Source: Eutypa lata (taxonomy: Eukaryota; Ascomycota; Sordariomycetes; Xylariales; Diatrypaceae). From it: a stretch of DNA of 64,000 nucleotides. Location of the stretch: the NCBI GenBank assembly GCA_022661535.1, contig JAKULF010000011.1:310001-374000 (forward strand), read 5' to 3'. Within the stretch, counting starts at the first letter, position 1; every line of letters begins with the position of its first letter. Shown here one piece after another: positions 1 to 11,507 of the stretch. The notes below the pieces were generated by a model, which was given only the letters and a program-made list of their open reading frames with translations, searched no databases and was not told where the DNA came from. Both the position numbers and the translations under genes were made by a program.

Positions 1-1565
1 TCAAGCTGTTGACGAGGATGCGGCTTGATGATATTCCTATTTTGATTTGTAAGTGGGCTGCCTCTCGAATAGAATGGTAAGGTCATAGGCTTTCCCCTAG
101 ATGGACCTGACATCTTGATTACATGCGTAGGCACTAGTGTGGTTAATAGTGATGTGTTAGAGGAATTGATAGCAGGTTCAGAACTAGATTCAACATTGTT
201 TTATATACGTAGTTATCTCACTAACAATGTTTCTTAGACAACCTGTAATCATACATTGTTGGTTCTATTTATTATTTGTTATTTGTTATTTGCCATCGCC
301 ATTACGTGGCTTTCATGTGTAAATCATATCTTGCATACACCTTATGAAATGTGAGCATGCAAGCCTCTAAAACGGGAGGTTTTAGGATAGAAACACGGTG
401 TTTTCCATGCCAAACCTGGTGCACCACGGCCACTAAATGCAAATAAGTATGTATTATTAGGTCATGTAACGACACAAGCCTACTAGCCATAGGCATCGAT
501 CTAGACTTTTTGAGCTCCAAGCCCTTAATGATGTAAAGATGCTGATAAAGACTATTAAACCTCGTAACATTACAGAAGTTTGACTAATTTTCAAATCTAT
601 CGGATTGCAAGTAGATCTTAAGGCTCTGACATTGGTGATAGTGCGTGGCACCTTGGTGTTGTTTGTAAGGATTCAATGATCAATGCCAGACTCTGCAGTG
701 CAATAATCAGGGTGTTGATTGCGTATCTCTGTATCAGTAGTCTTATGGTGTAGGTATATAGGAATCTAAGTTACAACTATCCATCTGGAGCCATTTGCAT
801 ACAATCTGTAACCCTGACGCCCTTAGCATTCACCTTATCCCTAAGGAATATATGCCCTATGGCAACTATCACCTAGGCTACTATAGTATTGCCTCACTTG
901 CTGACAATTAAGAATGTTTTATTCTATAACATGTTATGGAATAGGTTATGGTTTTGTTATCGTGAATACATCGCCATGGTAGGTGTTTGTACAATTAAAT
1001 CCCATATAATAGGTAGTTGTCACCTTGGAGATAGGGTGAAAACCTGAGGGGTGGTTTCCATGACGAGCAATTCACTTTAGATTGCAAAGCCGCTTGTCAC
1101 GTAACATACCTAGGTAGCTACTGAGTTCAGTTTCACTCCTGTCTTTAATCTAATGTATTCATTCACCTTATTGTGGAAATTCTAGCTGCATCGCTATCAT
1201 ACCTACGCCGTCATAGATATGGGAGATTTTAGGTGGCTCGAGCAATGGGTATATGGTACAAGATGGGAGCCCGGATAATGGGTTGTATGTAGTTATGTAG
1301 CACCTAGACAGATCCTATTATACAAGTAACTACATACATGTACGTCTACGCGAAGTAGATTTGCAAATTAATTTAAACGTAGCCTACCTACCTACCTACA
1401 TATTGGATTCACCGGGGTGACGCACACAACAAAACCAACACAGAGAAATTTCACACCGGACCTTCGCAGGCGTGCGAACTCAACGTCGGGATAGCAATAA
1501 TTTCACGAAAGTCCTTTCCGCAACAGCGCAGAAGCGATAGAAGGGAATATCCCTTCGATGCCACC
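1..1565. other. Intergenic, AT-rich; no gene seen
   Basis: No convincing coding sequence. A 25-codon open stretch at the very left edge (about 2-81, plus strand, closed by TAA) could be the tail of a gene outside the window but is too short to judge. A near-perfect palindrome lies at about 910-936. CCTACCTACCTA repeats occur at about 1382-1400, just upstream of the first gene. Confidence 0.5.
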
Positions 1566-2496
1566 ATGCCCGACCCGAAACCGAAACCAACGATCTATCA
1601 ATTCTCGCTAGGTGATGAAGTGGGAAGGAGCCTTCTGCGATCAGGATCGATTTTCACTTTCAACGTTTACCAGCGCATACTACTAAAACTCCGAAAGCTC
1701 GCCATAGTCCAAGAAGCATGGAACAATCAAGAAGCCCTAGACCTCCTAGGCCAGGATAAGACTCCCCGAGCAATCATCATCACGGATGCTGGTATTATAG
1801 ACCCTGATAACAGCAATGTTTCAGAGAAAGTCGTGGAGTACGCCCGTAACGGCGGTACCGTCATTCTCGGAGTGGAATTTCCCGGAAACACCAACGCTAC
1901 CGTATTGGATGAATACATGACCAAGGTCTGGGGTCTCCCTTGGACAACACACAGCTATAACTATCTGGATTGCGTTATCAACACCGCGGCCTCTGGACCT
2001 GCAAAGAACACTCCCAACGACCGTCAATGGATGAATGGACTACAAGCATTATATACCGAGAAGTGCGTGTACATCGACAATGTTGCTCCGGATGCGTGCT
2101 GGTACCTTCCTACGGCAGACCCCTACTACCTCCATGAATACGAGAATGAGGAGAAATGGCGCGCTGCGGCAGCTAAGATGACCCAAACTCCCGTGGCCTT
2201 CGCACCGGTCGGAAAGGGGTACCTGGGATACGTCGGGGAGTAAGTAGTTTTCGGAGTTATTTTTCTTCCCTTCGCGGTTATCTCAAGTCGTCGAACCTAC
2301 TGAAAGGGGCGGGTTCGGGAGCCCTTTGCTTCCAAACAACTCTCACACCTCGTGAGTATCTACAAGAGAAATAACTAACTCTGGATGTTGCAGGGTAAAC
2401 CAACAGGAAGCTACAGATGCTGTCATCTTAGCTATGTTAGAGTTGAACGAGTCTCCGACCAGGTGGTGTACTTGCGGTGGTTCAGCCTTTGAATAA
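1566..2496 (+). CDS. Conserved-looking fungal hypothetical protein, 2 exons, 258 aa
   Basis: Two exons, 1566-2239 and 2394-2496, give 258 aa. The start ATG sits in a strong CCACCATG context. The intron starts GTAAGT at 2240, has a CTAAC-type branch site near 2375 and ends CAG at 2393; splicing removes an in-frame TAA directly after residue 225 and adds 34 residues. The first half has an alternating hydrophobic strand/helix pattern (AIIITDAGI near 59-67; GGTVILGVEF near 94-103), resembling a ThuA/class I glutamine-amidotransferase-like flavodoxin fold. The C-terminus carries the Cys-rich motif RWCTCGGSAFE. I see no signal peptide or membrane segment. I do not recognise the family, so any function is inference. 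It lies upstream of an EthD protein and an SDR, so a metabolic role is possible. Confidence 0.75.
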
Positions 2497-3581
2497 TACG
2501 GCGTCGCTGAAGTGAAACCAAGCGACAAGGGGAATTTCGATGTGACAGAGAACACTTCAAGTAATCACCATAGGATGGGCGGGCATTATACTGCGCGGTT
2601 TGATACCGTTGCCACCAGATTCTCGAATGTTGACACTGGACGGTTTCGTTCTCCCCAACACAGTCTACTGGTGGAGTTGAAGTGCCGCGGCGAAGTAGCT
2701 TGCTGGAGGCTAGGATAATTGAGCGGCCGGTCAGATAGAAACACCGCTACGGTGTGTTAGCAGGTCCCTTGGGACCGAGTGTTTCAATAATATTGCCATT
2801 AATGCCTGTATTTTTCTGTCTTAAGTAGAGAACAACTAAATGTGACAAGTGCAAGATGGACGATATCGGGTTGGAATAACCATCGGCTCCGACACTATGT
2901 GTTCCCGTCCCTCCCCTCGGCTTACAAGAGGGTGATGGGGTCTACCTCCACGGGCTGATACGGAGCGTGTGACGTAACAAAATGATTGTTGACTAGATAC
3001 TGTTGGACCAAGGATTCACCACGTAGAGGCCATGATCCCTTGCTAAAGAGACTAACGGTAGAATTTGACACATCCTGTTGGACCGAACCATTTGGAGCTG
3101 CACGTGATGCTAGTATGGAAAAAACACTTGGTAGGTATCTAGCCGATGTCCGAATGAGGTATGCCTTAACTACGAGTCTTACTAAATTCTTCCGTAAGCA
3201 AGGGCGCTTAGTTAGATACGGGTACACACTTTAGGTAGGTACCTATGTATGCAATTGTGGAATATTTATCAACGTAGCATATCGATCAAGTATCCTTATA
3301 TTGGGACGTTATTGTTACCAACAAATATATTAAATGAAGTATTAGAGCAAATGCTTTGGCTGCTAAGTTATACATACGCAAGTAAGGGGTAATAACAAGT
3401 ATTTTTAGGTAAGGAGTACCAGTAAGGGCTTCCAGTCGCACATAGCCTTGCTGACGAGTGGGGTGAAAAGCGTCAGACCGGAGTTAATTGACGATCGAAG
3501 GGGTTTAAAACCCACCTGGCCCCCCAATCACCAAACAAACTTCTTCTCACATATAACTTCTTCTTACAGGAGGACATCAAG
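2497..3581. other. Intergenic; no supported gene
   Basis: About 1.1 kb. Short open frames on both strands (for example 2986-3234 plus and 2922-3227 minus) lack ATG starts or splice support and overlap each other, so I do not call them. A TTCTTACAG just before the next gene's start suggests a possible 5'-UTR intron acceptor at about 3561-3569. Confidence 0.4.
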
Positions 3582-4078
3582 ATGGCTGAAGTCACCGTTC
3601 AACAAGGAGGGCAACGTCTCAAATATACAGTTACTCACCATCGCAAGCAGCAACACACCCACGAGGCATTCATCAAATGGATCGTCGAGGAGCATCTCCC
3701 AGTTGCCATGCCCATCTTCAAGAAGCACGGCATTCTTGCTTATTCGCTCGTGAGTGCCTCTTATTGGGAAGCTCTGAATTGCCCACAGTACTTCTTACTC
3801 CTACCTACTAGTTCGTCACGCCAGCTCCTCTTAATGGTGCACTGAAACAGGAGATGGGGAAATTCCGACCTACATGGTATTTCGCCGATTTCGACTGTGT
3901 TCTCGAGTACACGATCCCCAACATGCAAGCCATTAAGAATGTCATGTCCGATCCAGACTGGTCGGCAGCGATCAAGGGCCAGGAGGACTGGGTTGATACA
4001 ACGAAGACTTTGGTTTCGCTAGGCTTCTCTACCCCGTTCCTTCTGGAGACTGGGGAGGTTGTGAATATGGCAAAGTGA
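3582..4078 (+). CDS. EthD-domain protein, 2 exons, 144 aa
   Basis: Exons 3582-3749 and 3812-4078, phase-0 intron (GTGAGT at 3750, TAG at 3809-3811), 144 aa. Size and layout fit the EthD / dimeric alpha-beta-barrel superfamily: an N-terminal strand, then HEAFIKWIVEEHLPVAMPIFKKH (His-rich helix, residues about 27-49), a strand ending ILAYSL, a central tract with DFDCVLEYTI and MQAIKNVMSDPDW, and a closing helix with EDWVDTTKT. In fungi such proteins (known from the family, not seen here) often act on aromatic polyketides or anthraquinones, or have no assigned reaction. Neighbours are an SDR downstream on the same strand (4901) and the hypothetical protein upstream, consistent with a small metabolic cluster. 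The substrate is unknown. Confidence 0.8.
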
Positions 4079-4900
4079 TAGGGCGTGTATTGTGTAGGTT
4101 AGGGCCGACCGCATCCGACATGCCGGAGCCTCTTTTGCTTGATAGCTGCAGTAGTGTATTAGAATGAAACTAAACACAATGGCCACAGTATTGGAGTGTA
4201 CAGTGTAACTACAGTTTACATGTCTAAATTCCCGCGTACTCGAAGGGAGAAGATTGCTGCGGATCAGGTGAAGAATCATCTGACTGGAAGTTCCAGAATA
4301 CACCATATTAGCTCAAGGGAGAAGATGCATATAATATGAATGGAATTGCAGCTTAAAGCGGGGATTCAGATCGCCGATTAAACATAATATTAGTCGTAGA
4401 TCAATCGAACATAAGTAAATGTTCGAATTTGTCGATTCCCTGAAGTGGCGGGCTTAATGCAAGTCAAACTCCGCAACAACATTGGAACTGCGGAGTTTCC
4501 TACTGTATTCGAACTTCATGTGGTATTACCCGGGATGTACGGCGAATGGCTGACGTTTTTTTTATTAAAAAAGAAAGCTGATTTAACACCCCCAGGCCAG
4601 GTGCATAAATCTACTGACGGGACTCTATGAATGTAGAATACGTGCATCATCGGCAGCCTACGCTAACATGCGGACATTGTAAGCAGATGCGCAACCTCAC
4701 TAAAATTCACCGCAATGCAATCGAACGAAGGCGGAGATGCCAGCAACGCGGCATTGAGTGCCTAATTTTTCTTCAAAACATAAAACGATTCACTCGCCCT
4801 GTCGACACTCATCTCGCTAACTCCTGAATCATTCTCTCACATCAATTTACTGAAGCACATCAACATCAACACCCTCAAAAATTTCCATATAAGATCCAAC
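4079..4900. other. Intergenic between EthD and SDR genes
   Basis: About 0.8 kb, no supported gene. A 66-codon ATG frame at 4627-4827 has no recognisable features and lies in the SDR promoter region; I treat it as chance. Confidence 0.4.
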
Positions 4901-6052
4901 ATGTCCTCATCTAGTGATAGTTTTCTCCTGAAAGGTCGCTACGCTGACCGATATAGATGGGAGGTCCTCACAGAGGCAAAAGATGGGTCTGATTCCCGCC
5001 CCACAGCCCAAAGCATCATTGACGACGAGGGACTCCGCGGCAAGATGACCGAAAAGGTCTTCTTGGTTACGGGATGCTCCTCCGGCGCAGGAGTAGCCAC
5101 GGTAGCTGCACTCGCATCCACTGGCGCAACGATATTCGCGACGGCTCGGGACTTGCAGAAAGCGAAAACTATCCTCGGATCCGTCCTTGACGAGAATAAG
5201 GGTCGCGTCCACCTTTTGTACATGGAGCAAACCGACTTCGACAGCGTCCGTCGCTGCGCCGCGGAATTCCGGAAGGCGACGCCGGGGGGCAAGCTGAATG
5301 TCCTAATCTGCAACGCAGCTATCATGGCCCCTCCGCACACTTTGGTTTCAGAACATTCCATCGAGTCTCAGTTTGCTACCAACTACCTTTCCCACTTCCT
5401 GCTCTTCGAGCTCCTAAAGGACTTGATGATTGCCTCCTCCACGCCTAAGTTCAACTCTCGCGTCGTGTCTGTCTCCTCGACTGCCCACCGTCTCGACACC
5501 GTCGACTTCGATGACATCAACTATACCAAAGGGCGGAACTATGAGCCGTATCCTGCCTATGGACAGTCCAAGACGGCCTGCATTTGGTTTGCGAACCAGA
5601 TAGAGCGCATGTACGGCTCGCAAGGGCTACATGCTAACAGCTTGATGCCGGGAGGATGGGAGAGCGGCTTGCAGAAGTACTCTAAAGAATTCTCTCTGGA
5701 GCTATACAAGGAGCCCAAGGTCGCGAAGTTGCTGGGAACGGTACGAATACTAACATTCTCCCCCGTGCATCCCTTGTCTCAGCCGTGGTTCGTTGCTAGC
5801 CTTGAAAGGAACACGTCGCTAATCTTAATACCATTCTAGGTCCAACAAGGAGCGTCCACATCTGTTTGGACGGCTGTGTCCAAAGATCTAGAAGGTTTGG
5901 GGGGGTTATACACTGAGGGGTGCAGTGTGTCATCCCAAACCCCTGAGAATTCCCATCCGGCTGAATATGGGTATGCCAAGTGGGCCTTTGACCCAGTTGC
6001 GGAAGAAAGGTTGTTTAAAATCAGCAGAGAGATCCTCGGTATCAAAGAATAA
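4901..6052 (+). CDS. Short-chain dehydrogenase/reductase (SDR), 2 exons, 350 aa
   Basis: Exons 4901-5740 and 5840-6052; phase-0 intron (GTACGA donor, TAG acceptor); 350 aa. NAD(P)-dependent oxidoreductase with a classical Rossmann fold: nucleotide-binding TGCSSGAG at residues 57-64, CNAA (variant of NNAG) at 137-140, Ser in VSSTAH near 191-196, and catalytic YGQSK with Tyr220 and Lys224. The layout matches the retinol-dehydrogenase / WW-domain-oxidoreductase-like SDRs common in fungal genomes. The N-terminal 50 residues precede the fold and are longer than in many classical SDRs. The second exon supplies the usual C-terminal helical cap. Predicted soluble. The substrate cannot be read from sequence; cluster neighbours (EthD protein, FAD oxidase, second SDR) suggest secondary or xenobiotic metabolism. 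Confidence 0.9.
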
Positions 6053-6189
6053 CTAGGGCTCCAAGTTCTTTTATCATCATTGGAATCCTAGTTTAGGGTC
6101 GTCCGTTTCTAGCAATAACACATCTCCATCGGCTCGAATAGTCTCAACACTCATATAATTTCTTATTGTAACAATATTCCACTTTTCCA

Positions 6190-7755
6190 TTATGAATAGA
6201 GCCTTTGTTCGTGAACGTGTACAGTCAGATTATCACCAGGACCATGCCTCAGGTGGATCATCAGTTTCATGGGGCCCGATTGTATTGAGACATCATGTTG
6301 AGGATTCTGTCTGACGAGCTCAGTGAGTCGTTTCATATCGCGCGAAGATTCGAATATAACAGGTGACTGTCCACGTTCAAATATTGCTGCCCAGGGGGTC
6401 TGCCACTGAGTCTTGCCGGCGACTAATATAAATGTAGAAGGGACCATCAGGGGGTCCAATGTAAATATCATATATCCTGTCTGGTTTTGGGAGACTTTCA
6501 GAATCTTATAAACAGGGTTCCAGGAATTCTCCGAAGGTTCGTTGAAAACTAAACCGAAGTCCGTCTTTGATCGGGACAAGTCGAATTGGATGTAGTTTTC
6601 TATGTGGTTGTCGAGTATCGGCGTTCTTTTGAAAGCTTCAAACTTGCGAATATAAATTGATTTGAACTCTGGAGGCGGTTTCCACCGAGTGATGGGTGCT
6701 AGCTCCCCCGTGAAGTCGCGAAGGTAACCTGATCCAGACAGCATGATGTATATACCTAAGCTGAACTCTGGTTGACTTTGATGATAACAGTTCAACGGTA
6801 GAATCAGGGCATCCCGACTTGCGTCTAGGAACAGAGGGGCATCGACAAATCGTATGCCAACATTGGTGATGGCAAACTCGTCAGCCCTCGAACTCTTGTC
6901 TACTATTAGATGACCAGAATTCTTAAAATACCTCGGAGAACGAGCAAGGAGCCCGCTAGAAAATCGGTGTTTAAGATGGTAAGGCTGCTCTTCACCATAG
7001 GTTTCCATAACCTTGCCACTGCTCTGCCAGGCAAATATGCTCACATCGTTACTATTCTTTATGATCTCCTCCTGGAGTCTGATGAAAGCCTTCGGACCTT
7101 CTCCATATATTAAAGGCATATTGACTTGAAAGATACCCAGGAGGCAGTAAGAAATATCCTCAATACGGGTTGTTTCTCGGAAAGCGGCCCAGGACATTCT
7201 TTTAGCAACAGAAATGCTCTCTAAGTTCTTGCCGTGGTTGAGGACCTCTTCATTGATGTTCGTGATTCCAGACAGTAGTGCACTTGACACGTTTCGACTT
7301 GATCGAAAATTCCATTCCTTGTCATAGAAGTCTACCTTCCGTGGGGCAATCAGTTCTTGGAGCGTCCACCCCCTAGTCAGCCATCTACACCGCCTCAGGG
7401 ATTCATCAAACTGATCTGCCGGATCGACGTCGGCGAGGTATACGTAGCAAATTTCAGCTGCCTGATACGAATCAAACATTGAATTAATCGCCTCAGACAA
7501 CTCGGCACTGCTTGATTTGTCGATGCAGCAAGTGTCCACCCAAGCGTACCGCCAGCCGTGCTCGTTTGAAAGCAATCGGCAGAAGTTGGCGACTTTAGCC
7601 AGTCCTTTCTTATTGCTAACCCTGGACAAGTCCGTAAAGTCTTGAAAAGATAGCTCTTCATCTTCCCAAGTATGAGAGAGGATCGCATATGGAGGAGCTA
7701 CCTTTGTGTTGGGGAAGAACTTCAAGCAAAGACTGGCTGTATCAATTAGCCACAT
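6190..7755 (-). CDS. HET domain protein (heterokaryon-incompatibility-like), 521 aa
   Basis: Single exon, minus strand, 521 aa. N-terminal HET domain of the HET-E/HET-D-like subtype: YAILSHTW at 23-30, the WVDTCCIDK core at 72-80, the SMFDSYQAAEICYVYLADV helix-strand at 92-110 and RGWTLQELIAP at 128-138, followed by the conserved MPLIYGEGPKAFIRLQEEI segment near 212-230. No NACHT, WD40 or ankyrin part follows; the remaining 290 residues are a C-terminal region usual for stand-alone HET proteins. In family members that have been studied the HET domain triggers programmed cell death during non-self recognition; for this copy that is inference. It is transcribed towards the SDR, whose stop lies only 137 bp away (convergent ends), and it interrupts the SDR/FAD-oxidase block. 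Confidence 0.92.
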   Translation of the reverse strand: MWLIDTASLCLKFFPNTKVAPPYAILSHTWEDEELSFQDFTDLSRVSNKKGLAKVANFCRLLSNEHGWRYAWVDTCCIDKSSSAELSEAINSMFDSYQAAEICYVYLADVDPADQFDESLRRCRWLTRGWTLQELIAPRKVDFYDKEWNFRSSRNVSSALLSGITNINEEVLNHGKNLESISVAKRMSWAAFRETTRIEDISYCLLGIFQVNMPLIYGEGPKAFIRLQEEIIKNSNDVSIFAWQSSGKVMETYGEEQPYHLKHRFSSGLLARSPRYFKNSGHLIVDKSSRADEFAITNVGIRFVDAPLFLDASRDALILPLNCYHQSQPEFSLGIYIMLSGSGYLRDFTGELAPITRWKPPPEFKSIYIRKFEAFKRTPILDNHIENYIQFDLSRSKTDFGLVFNEPSENSWNPVYKILKVSQNQTGYMIFTLDPLMVPSTFILVAGKTQWQTPWAAIFERGQSPVIFESSRDMKRLTELVRQNPQHDVSIQSGPMKLMIHLRHGPGDNLTVHVHEQRLYS

Positions 7756-9235
7756 CTCAGAGAATGTACATCAACACTGTGCGAACGTAGGACTTTATAA
7801 TATGGAGGTAGAAAACTCGAAGTTGTCAAGATTGAAGTGTCGTTCAGGCATCAGGCTCACTTCGAAACGGCTGCATTAGCGCCGTACTCACATACGCAGG
7901 TTAATACAACTTCGGATGCAACGTCGGAAAATCTTGGCGCCATAATGTCAAATTAAGCATAGGATTCGATTCAATCAAGCAAGTGGCTGGTGAAGACAAT
8001 ATTTAGTGTTTTTCTCTTACTTTGACCGCTGTTTGTATAAGTGTTGGATTTCAACAGATGTTAGCTATCTCTCTCTTGCTACTCACAATATGGGAGTTAT
8101 GTACAGGTGGGTATTTCTTTTTGTTCTCTGCTATATTCAATTATTGATATGACCTGTTTAATCGTATTCTCGTATTAATAGGAATGAGTAGGGAAACAGC
8201 AAGAAAAAAGACCCACGGATACTGCCAGCACTGAGCAAAAACAATTGGGGATACAATGTTACTGTGACTGAGCTCAATACGCTACTCACAAATTCAGAAC
8301 AAGATACCGCTGACCATTGTCCGCATCGTCGATGAGATTGCAGTATTGCATTCCGGTTGTTGAAATCTAGGAGACAAGCCTAACTTACCCCTAAATAGCT
8401 ATTTATATCGTAAATTCGGTTATTTGACTGGTACGTATTTTATTTACTGATATCATGAACCTTGCAGGAGTTGTCCCAGCCCACGAGTCTCTAACTTAAA
8501 ACTATTTACTTAGTACCTTACAACAACCGATGCACTTTACATCTCACTATGCGGTACTTCCAATATTGTACGCTGCTTAGAACTGAGGTTGACAGCGCCG
8601 GTACTGCTTTGTAATAGCTGGGACTCGGGTTGCAACTACTTAACAACTATTGGAACCTATTCTTAAGGCTTGATCCATATGCTACACTGGAAGTGATGAG
8701 ACTAAAAGTCCCTAAGCTTCGTTGGGAGGATACGAAAAAGAAAGAAAAAAGAAGAAGAAGAAAAGAAGGGGGGGATGACGACTGGTTTGCTATGAACAAA
8801 ATGACGCCGCGAACTAGTTTAGAATTCTCTATGGTGTGGCTGAACTGTGTAAGCTGCATGGTACTTTTCGTGCCAACTCATTAATACGTGCATATGTATT
8901 CATTGTAAGGAGTCCACTGTGAGAGTACAGGAACAATGGATATCTGCCTAGATAGATAGATAGATCAAGGATATGCCCTAGCTAGGCCCTACATTTCTAT
9001 GTATTTAAGTGGACTATAAAACCCTCTAGGTCCAATCGGATAGAGTCAAATACATGCAGTTAGTTACACCACCAACATCTCTGTGCCACAAACTCACATA
9101 CTTAAAGAACCATGTGCCAGAGAAATGGGCTGATGTATTCCGCTAAGATCCAGCTAAATATTTCTACAAGAGCGAGAAGCAGGTGTCTCTCAAACAAACC
9201 CAAACAGACCAAAGCAAAACAAACCAGACGCCACT
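7756..9235. other. Intergenic; purine tract and TAGA repeat
   Basis: About 1.5 kb of AT-rich spacer between the divergent HET and FAD-oxidase genes, serving as promoter for both. It contains a 40-nt pure purine tract (about 8733-8775) and a short TAGA microsatellite (about 8949-8965). Open frames here fall over the purine tract and are low complexity, so none is called. Confidence 0.5.
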
Positions 9236-10896
9236 ATGGCAGCAACCAACACAGCAGCATCGACACTTGCGGCGCTCCAGAAGCATCTCAACCAGCAACA
9301 TCCTAGCATAAAGCTCATCACACCATCGAGTCCGGACTTCGAGGGCGTGCGGGCGTGCTTCATCAAGAAGGACGATGCCGTGCCGCTCGCCATTGCGCGC
9401 CCGCAGAATGCGGCGGACGTCCAGGCTCTAGTTCGCTATTGCACCCAGCACGGCATTGATTTCGTCGTCCGCGCCGGCGGCCACGATTGTGCGGGTCGCA
9501 GCCAGGTCGGTGGCGCCCTTACCATCGACGTGCGGGATATCAAGCACGTTCTGGTTAGCGATGATGAGAAGACCGCGAGGGTGGGCGGGGGTGTTGTCTT
9601 TAGGGACCTCACTAAGGAACTCGATGCAAGGGGGCTGATTACGCCAGTATAAGTGCTTACATTGATCTCTCTACCTACTGTTCCCATTCGCTTGGCTGAT
9701 TGGTTGGAAATAGTGGAACTGTCGCTTTAGTCGGTTATACGGGGTGGGCATCGCTAGGAGGCTATGGTAAACACCCTCTCCTTCTCCTATTTTGTTATCG
9801 TCGAAATATATTAGTTCAGGGATATGGTTCATCGCAAATGGAATATGGTCTTCACACCACACTACATCACTATGACCTCTAATAAACAAGCTGCTAATTC
9901 CGCAGGTGGCAGGCCCCTTCTCGAACAACTACGGCCTAGGTGCAGACCAGATAGTTGCGGCGAAGATCGTGAATGCAAAAGGGGAATTGGTCGATGCTGA
10001 CGCTGAGTTGCTGAAAGGTATAAGGGGTGGTGGTGGAATCTTCGGCGTCATTGTCGAACTGACCATTAAAGTTTACCCCCTGAAAGAAGTGAGTCCATCT
10101 TGTCATTGAAACTCTATAATTACTAAGGTTACATATACTCACTACCCGCCAGATTCTCGTGTCGCTATTAATTTTTGAGTCTAGCAACCTACCATTGACT
10201 TGGGGGTCCTATGCTGCTGGATATGAGAAACTAATCGCTGAGGAGTCCGTCCCAAGGGCTCTCCAGCTTCAGTCCTTCGGAATCGAACTTCCCAACCTAG
10301 GGAAAGTGCTGGCCGTAGGGGCCACTTGGACCTCACCTGACCATGATGAAGGGCGTCGGTGGATTGGAAAAGTAGCCAAGTTTGGTAACTGCCTGATGAA
10401 CAACCCAGAGGCGAAGTCCGTCATGAGCTATGTTGAGTTCAACGAGACGCTCCTTACCTATGGATCGTACGGCCGGGCCTACACCTTAAACATAAAGAAG
10501 CTCACGCTGAAGACCGCCGAAGTCCTGGGGAAGCATACGGCTTTGCTTCCAGGTGGTGGCATTGCCCTTTCTGTCCATACGCTCCGTGATCCAGTACCAA
10601 ACGAGGCGTCTGTCTTCGGCTCCCGAGTCGACCACCACATGGTCGAGCTCGTAGCAATGACACCCCAGAGGGAACTTGAGATAAAGGGCTCCGAATGGGC
10701 ACGCCAGCTCCTAAAAGATCTAAGAGAGGAAGATCCAGATAATGTCATGGACTCCTCTTACGTTTCACTTTCGGGCGATGAGGATTCGAACTATAAGAAG
10801 ATATACGGCTCGCATTACGACGGGCTTGTGGAATTAAAGAAAAAGGTCGACCCGGAGAACGTGTTCAGACATGCAGTTCCTCGGCTCTCCATCTAA
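9236..10896 (+). CDS. Berberine-bridge-type FAD-linked oxidase, 4 exons, 461 aa (non-canonical first intron)
   Basis: Exons 9236-9648, 9714-9766, 9913-10088 and 10153-10896 give 461 aa, the usual length of fungal BBE-like (FAD_binding_4 plus C-terminal BBE) oxidases. RAGGHD at residues 79-84 carries the His that normally binds FAD covalently. Exon 2 encodes the conserved GYTGWASLGGYG, exon 3 FSNNYGLGADQIVAAKIV and GGGGIFGVIVELTIKVYP, and exon 4 the substrate domain and the VFRHAVPRLSI C-terminus. Introns 2 and 3 are normal GT-AG. Intron 1 (9649-9713) stays in frame only as AT-AG: the donor reads GT|ATAAGT, one base away from consensus GTAAGT. Without it the frame breaks. No signal peptide is visible, so it is probably intracellular. 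Likely role: FAD oxidation of a small molecule, tailoring or catabolic; substrate unknown. Confidence 0.82.
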
Positions 10897-11507
10897 AAGC
10901 TATTTTAGTTCGTCTAGGTAAAGAATCTAGCGTATAACAGATCACGAGGAGTGAAATGTTAAAGCGTTGGTGCAAGCATTTTGTAAATGTGACATGAAGA
11001 TATAACTCTTTAAAAATCGTTACATTCTTCTAGAGAACGTGTTATGAACGGCATTTTCTCCTCCGTTTCCAATAGCCTTATCACATGATTATAACCAAGT
11101 CACTAATAAGCTCACCAGGGACGAGAGGGCTAAGGGATAAAGCGGCGCAATAAGTTGATCAAACTGGGCACTATCTAACAGTATTCAATCATCTGACGAC
11201 AGGCATACATTCTAGGACCGACACCAAGAGGAAGTTCAAGAACCTCGAATCTATGTGAAAACTTTATTCCACCCCGGACCAGAGTAACAACTACAGCTCA
11301 AAGAAGATACCTACCATTACCCACGCGGTCGTGGTATAATACATATAATATATAATAGCAAGGTTATATTCAGAGGATGACTTTTACTCATAACGGCATC
11401 CTAACATCACCAGCTACCGGGTTCTCTTCCAGGTGTCGAAACAGGGTTTCCAGCCCAACTTATCATTTACTTGCCAACACCCTTCAAACACCATCTCTCT
11501 ACCGCCA
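10897..11507. other. Intergenic, convergent gene ends
   Basis: About 0.6 kb between the FAD oxidase and the minus-strand SDR, whose 3' ends face each other. AT-rich (ATATAATATATAAT near 11342); no gene seen. Confidence 0.5.

Noticed and set aside
3448..3753. 101-codon frame overlapping the EthD gene start
   Set aside because: Begins at TTG and overlaps the EthD exon in another frame; the EthD exons splice cleanly.
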